From the NCBI GenBank assembly GCA_031548645.1, contig JAVBQX010000330.1, forward strand, positions 1 to 16,925: a DNA stretch of 16,925 bases. The letters are read 5' to 3'. Position 1 is the first letter of the stretch, and every line of letters starts with the position of its first letter. The notes below the pieces were generated by a model. The model was not told the DNA's origin. It searched no databases and saw only the letters and a program-made list of their open reading frames with translations. The position numbers and the translations under genes were made by a program. This document shows, piece by piece, positions 14,831 through 16,925 of this stretch. The DNA comes from WRMR01 sp031548645 (lineage in GTDB: Bacteria; Planctomycetota; Planctomycetia; Pirellulales; Thermoguttaceae).

Positions 14831-14842
14831 AGAACATAACTC

Positions 14843-16861
14843 ATGACGAAAATTTCCTTGAAAATATTATGCGTTTCGCTGGCTCTCGCCCTGGGCGCGA
14901 CGGCGTTTGCGCAGGACCCAGACTGGCACGTCGTGCCGAAAGACGATCTTTCCGGCAATCGCGGCGAGATCGCGAAACAGTTGCAAACCGATGCCGACGA
15001 GGCGACCTGCCTGCAAGTCCTGCAGCGGGAGGGAACGGACGAAGATACGCTTTATTTGAAAATGCTCGCCTGCAAGCGGCTCGGCACGACCGGCACCGCC
15101 GCTTCGATTCCGCAACTCGTTTCGATGCTCGACGAGGAACACGTCGGATTTTTCGCACGTTACGCATTGGAAACGATCCCCGGCGATGAAGTTGACGCGG
15201 CTCTTTGTGAAGCCTTGCCGAAGCTCAAAAACGCCGATGCCGTTGCCGGTGTCTTGACGACGCTGGGCGTTCGAGCGAATCCCGATTCGGCGGTGGCAGC
15301 TATTTTTGAATTACGGCACAACAACATCGAAGTCCGCAGAGCAGCGGCTTATGCGTTTGCGGCTTGCCTTGATGACGCGGCGTTTGACCAGGGCAGATTG
15401 CCGGCACCCAATGCCGAATTGGCCGATGCCGTGTTCCTGCTGGCGGAAAATTTTGCCGCGAAAGGCGACCGGAACATGGCCGTTGCCGTTTATCGTGCCC
15501 TTATAGAGGCTGATATTCAAGCCTATCAGAAAGAAAGCGCGATTTACCAAAAGATTCTGGCACACGGTAATGACGGAATCGAAGAACTCATAACGCAGAT
15601 CAATTCGCCTGATGTGAAACTGTTCCTCGTTTCGCTCAAGGCCGGCCGCGAACTTCCCGCCGGTGACGCGGTCACGAAGGCCATGTTGAATCAGCTTCCC
15701 AACCAGACGAACGCGATTCGCAAAGCCCTGCTCGTTCGCGCGATTGGCGACAGAAAGGACGCGGCGTCGAAAGCCGTGTCGTTGCCGGTGATTTCGGAAC
15801 TGGCCAAATCGGGCGAGGAACCCGTTCGCGTGGCGGCCATCGATTCGCTGCGAAACGTCGGCGATTCGTCGGTGCTGCCGATTTTGATCGCCGCGGCCAA
15901 CCAATCGGATTCCGAAGCGATTGCCCAGGCGGCGCACAAGACGCTGGCCAATTTGCCCGGTGCGGAAGTCGACGCGGCGATTGTCGGGCTGCTCGAAAAA
16001 GGCGATACGACGGCGAAAATCGCGGCCATCGGGCTGATTGAGGAGCGTCGGATGATTTCGGCTTTCCCGCAACTGGAAAAAGGGCTGGACGATTCCGACG
16101 CCGCTGTGCGAAAAGCGGCCCTCGACGCGCTCGGACAGATCGCAAACATCGAAGAACTGCCGCTCTTGCTCGGTTTTCTCGGAAAAATGAAGAGCAAGGA
16201 GGATCAGGACGCGTTGCAACTCGTATTCAAATCGGCCTGCACGCGCATGCCGCAGGACGCCGCGACGGCCGAAGTCGTCAAGCGAATCGACGGCAGCCCG
16301 CAAGCGACGCAATTGGCCCTGCTGGAACTGCTGATGGAAATCGCCGGGCCGAAATCGCTGGCAACGGTCGAAACCTACGCCTGGGGTGACGACGCGGAAC
16401 TGAAAAGCAAGGCGATTGAGCTGCTCGGGAAATGGCGCTCCCCGCAGGACGTCGACCTGATCGCCGCCGCCTGCTTGAAACTGGCCAAGGACGCGCCGGA
16501 ACGCGGGCAACGCTACAACGCCGGTCGCGGTTACATTCGCCTGGCCCGACAGTTCGACATGCCGGAGGAACAGCGCATTGAAATGGCGAAACAAATGCTC
16601 ATGTTGCCCAACCGGGTGGAAGACAAACTGCTCGTGTTCGACGTTTACAGCCGCTATCCGTCGGCGAACATGATGGCCACTGTGATGGAACTGATCGACA
16701 AGGAGCCCTTGCGCGAAAAGGCTTGCGAGTCGGCGGTCATCATCGGCGAAAAGACCCCGGACAAATCCGAGGCCGTCGCCGCCGCGATGAAGGCCGTGCT
16801 CGAAAAAAGCGCGAACGCCGACATCAAGGCCCGCGCCCAACGCGTGCTGGACAAGCAGTAA
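14843..16861 (+). CDS. Secreted HEAT-repeat protein
   Basis: A 672-residue exported alpha-helical repeat protein without a recognisable catalytic domain. The signal peptide covers residues 1-23 (hydrophobic VSLALALGATAFA, then QDPD). HEAT-like helix pairs are clear at about 74-110, 325-350 (EEPVRVAAIDSLRNVG), 357-384, 388-415 and 418-446 (DAAVRKAALDALGQI), with weaker ones to about 545 and at 605-670. Residues 190-225 look TPR-like. Such proteins usually act as binding scaffolds. In planctomycetes they often sit near Gfo/Idh/MocA genes, as here, so a periplasmic partner role is possible but not shown. The start is the ATG at 14843 with GGAG ten bases upstream. Overlapping frames on either strand lack family features. 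Confidence 0.85.
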   Translation: MTKISLKILCVSLALALGATAFAQDPDWHVVPKDDLSGNRGEIAKQLQTDADEATCLQVLQREGTDEDTLYLKMLACKRLGTTGTAASIPQLVSMLDEEHVGFFARYALETIPGDEVDAALCEALPKLKNADAVAGVLTTLGVRANPDSAVAAIFELRHNNIEVRRAAAYAFAACLDDAAFDQGRLPAPNAELADAVFLLAENFAAKGDRNMAVAVYRALIEADIQAYQKESAIYQKILAHGNDGIEELITQINSPDVKLFLVSLKAGRELPAGDAVTKAMLNQLPNQTNAIRKALLVRAIGDRKDAASKAVSLPVISELAKSGEEPVRVAAIDSLRNVGDSSVLPILIAAANQSDSEAIAQAAHKTLANLPGAEVDAAIVGLLEKGDTTAKIAAIGLIEERRMISAFPQLEKGLDDSDAAVRKAALDALGQIANIEELPLLLGFLGKMKSKEDQDALQLVFKSACTRMPQDAATAEVVKRIDGSPQATQLALLELLMEIAGPKSLATVETYAWGDDAELKSKAIELLGKWRSPQDVDLIAAACLKLAKDAPERGQRYNAGRGYIRLARQFDMPEEQRIEMAKQMLMLPNRVEDKLLVFDVYSRYPSANMMATVMELIDKEPLREKACESAVIIGEKTPDKSEAVAAAMKAVLEKSANADIKARAQRVLDKQ

Positions 16862-16877
16862 GGAATCGCGCAGGTAG

Positions 16878-16898
16878 GGCGGTCTCGCCGAGACCGCC
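16878..16898. repeat. Palindromic dispersed repeat after the HEAT gene
   Basis: GGCGGTCTC (16878-16886) pairs perfectly with GAGACCGCC (16890-16898) around a GCC triloop. It begins 17 bases after the stop codon and has no T-run. It resembles GGCGGTCTCG-type short palindromes scattered in planctomycete genomes. Nothing else is seen to the window end. Confidence 0.6.
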
Positions 16899-16925
16899 GC
16901 GAATTGCGAGTTGATTGTGATTACC

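Noticed and set aside
15311..16840. Minus-strand open frame of 509 codons opposite the HEAT gene
   Set aside because: Phe/Arg/Gly-rich translation without known features. The plus strand shows a signal peptide and HEAT repeats.

Overview
The window looks like a piece of a planctomycete chromosome (Planctomycetota, possibly Pirellulales-like). This is inferred, not proven. The supporting signs are G+C-rich genes, several Tat-exported Gfo/Idh/MocA- and FAD-type oxidoreductases, a secreted HEAT-repeat protein beside them, and intergenic regions filled with short dispersed G+C-rich repeats. There are nine protein genes and no rRNA, tRNA, CRISPR array, transposase or phage gene.

Layout. (1) 2-1501: the 3' part of pckA, ATP-dependent PEP carboxykinase, whose start lies upstream of the window; a perfect hairpin with a T-rich tail follows it. 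(2) 1737-7333: a two-gene unit, a very large YfhO-family polytopic membrane protein overlapping by ATGA a secreted GH32 fructan hydrolase. (3) 7334-7689: a 356-bp spacer mostly filled by a 196-bp imperfect inverted repeat. (4) 7690-9646: argC and ribF, overlapping, both housekeeping biosynthesis genes. (5) 9655-11422: an A+T-rich gene for a secreted HExxH zinc-peptidase-like protein, flanked by clusters of dispersed repeats, one of which occurs as an inverted pair matching at 26 of 27 positions. (6) 11448-14728: two divergently transcribed genes for Tat-exported redox enzymes, an FAD-dependent oxidoreductase (minus) and a Gfo/Idh/MocA oxidoreductase (plus), with recognisable promoters back to back between them. 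(7) 14843-16861: a secreted HEAT-repeat protein with a 14-bp palindrome against its ribosome binding site. The window ends with another short palindromic repeat.

Functionally, pckA, argC and ribF are central metabolism (gluconeogenesis, arginine, FMN/FAD). GH32, the two Tat oxidoreductases and possibly the YfhO protein point to extracytoplasmic carbohydrate degradation and modification. RibF makes the FAD that the FAD-dependent enzyme would need, but nothing here shows a regulatory link. I see no clear-cut new defence or mobile system. The most unusual stretch is the repeat-bracketed A+T-rich peptidase gene, followed by the large inverted repeat before argC and the proline-rich insertion in the YfhO protein.
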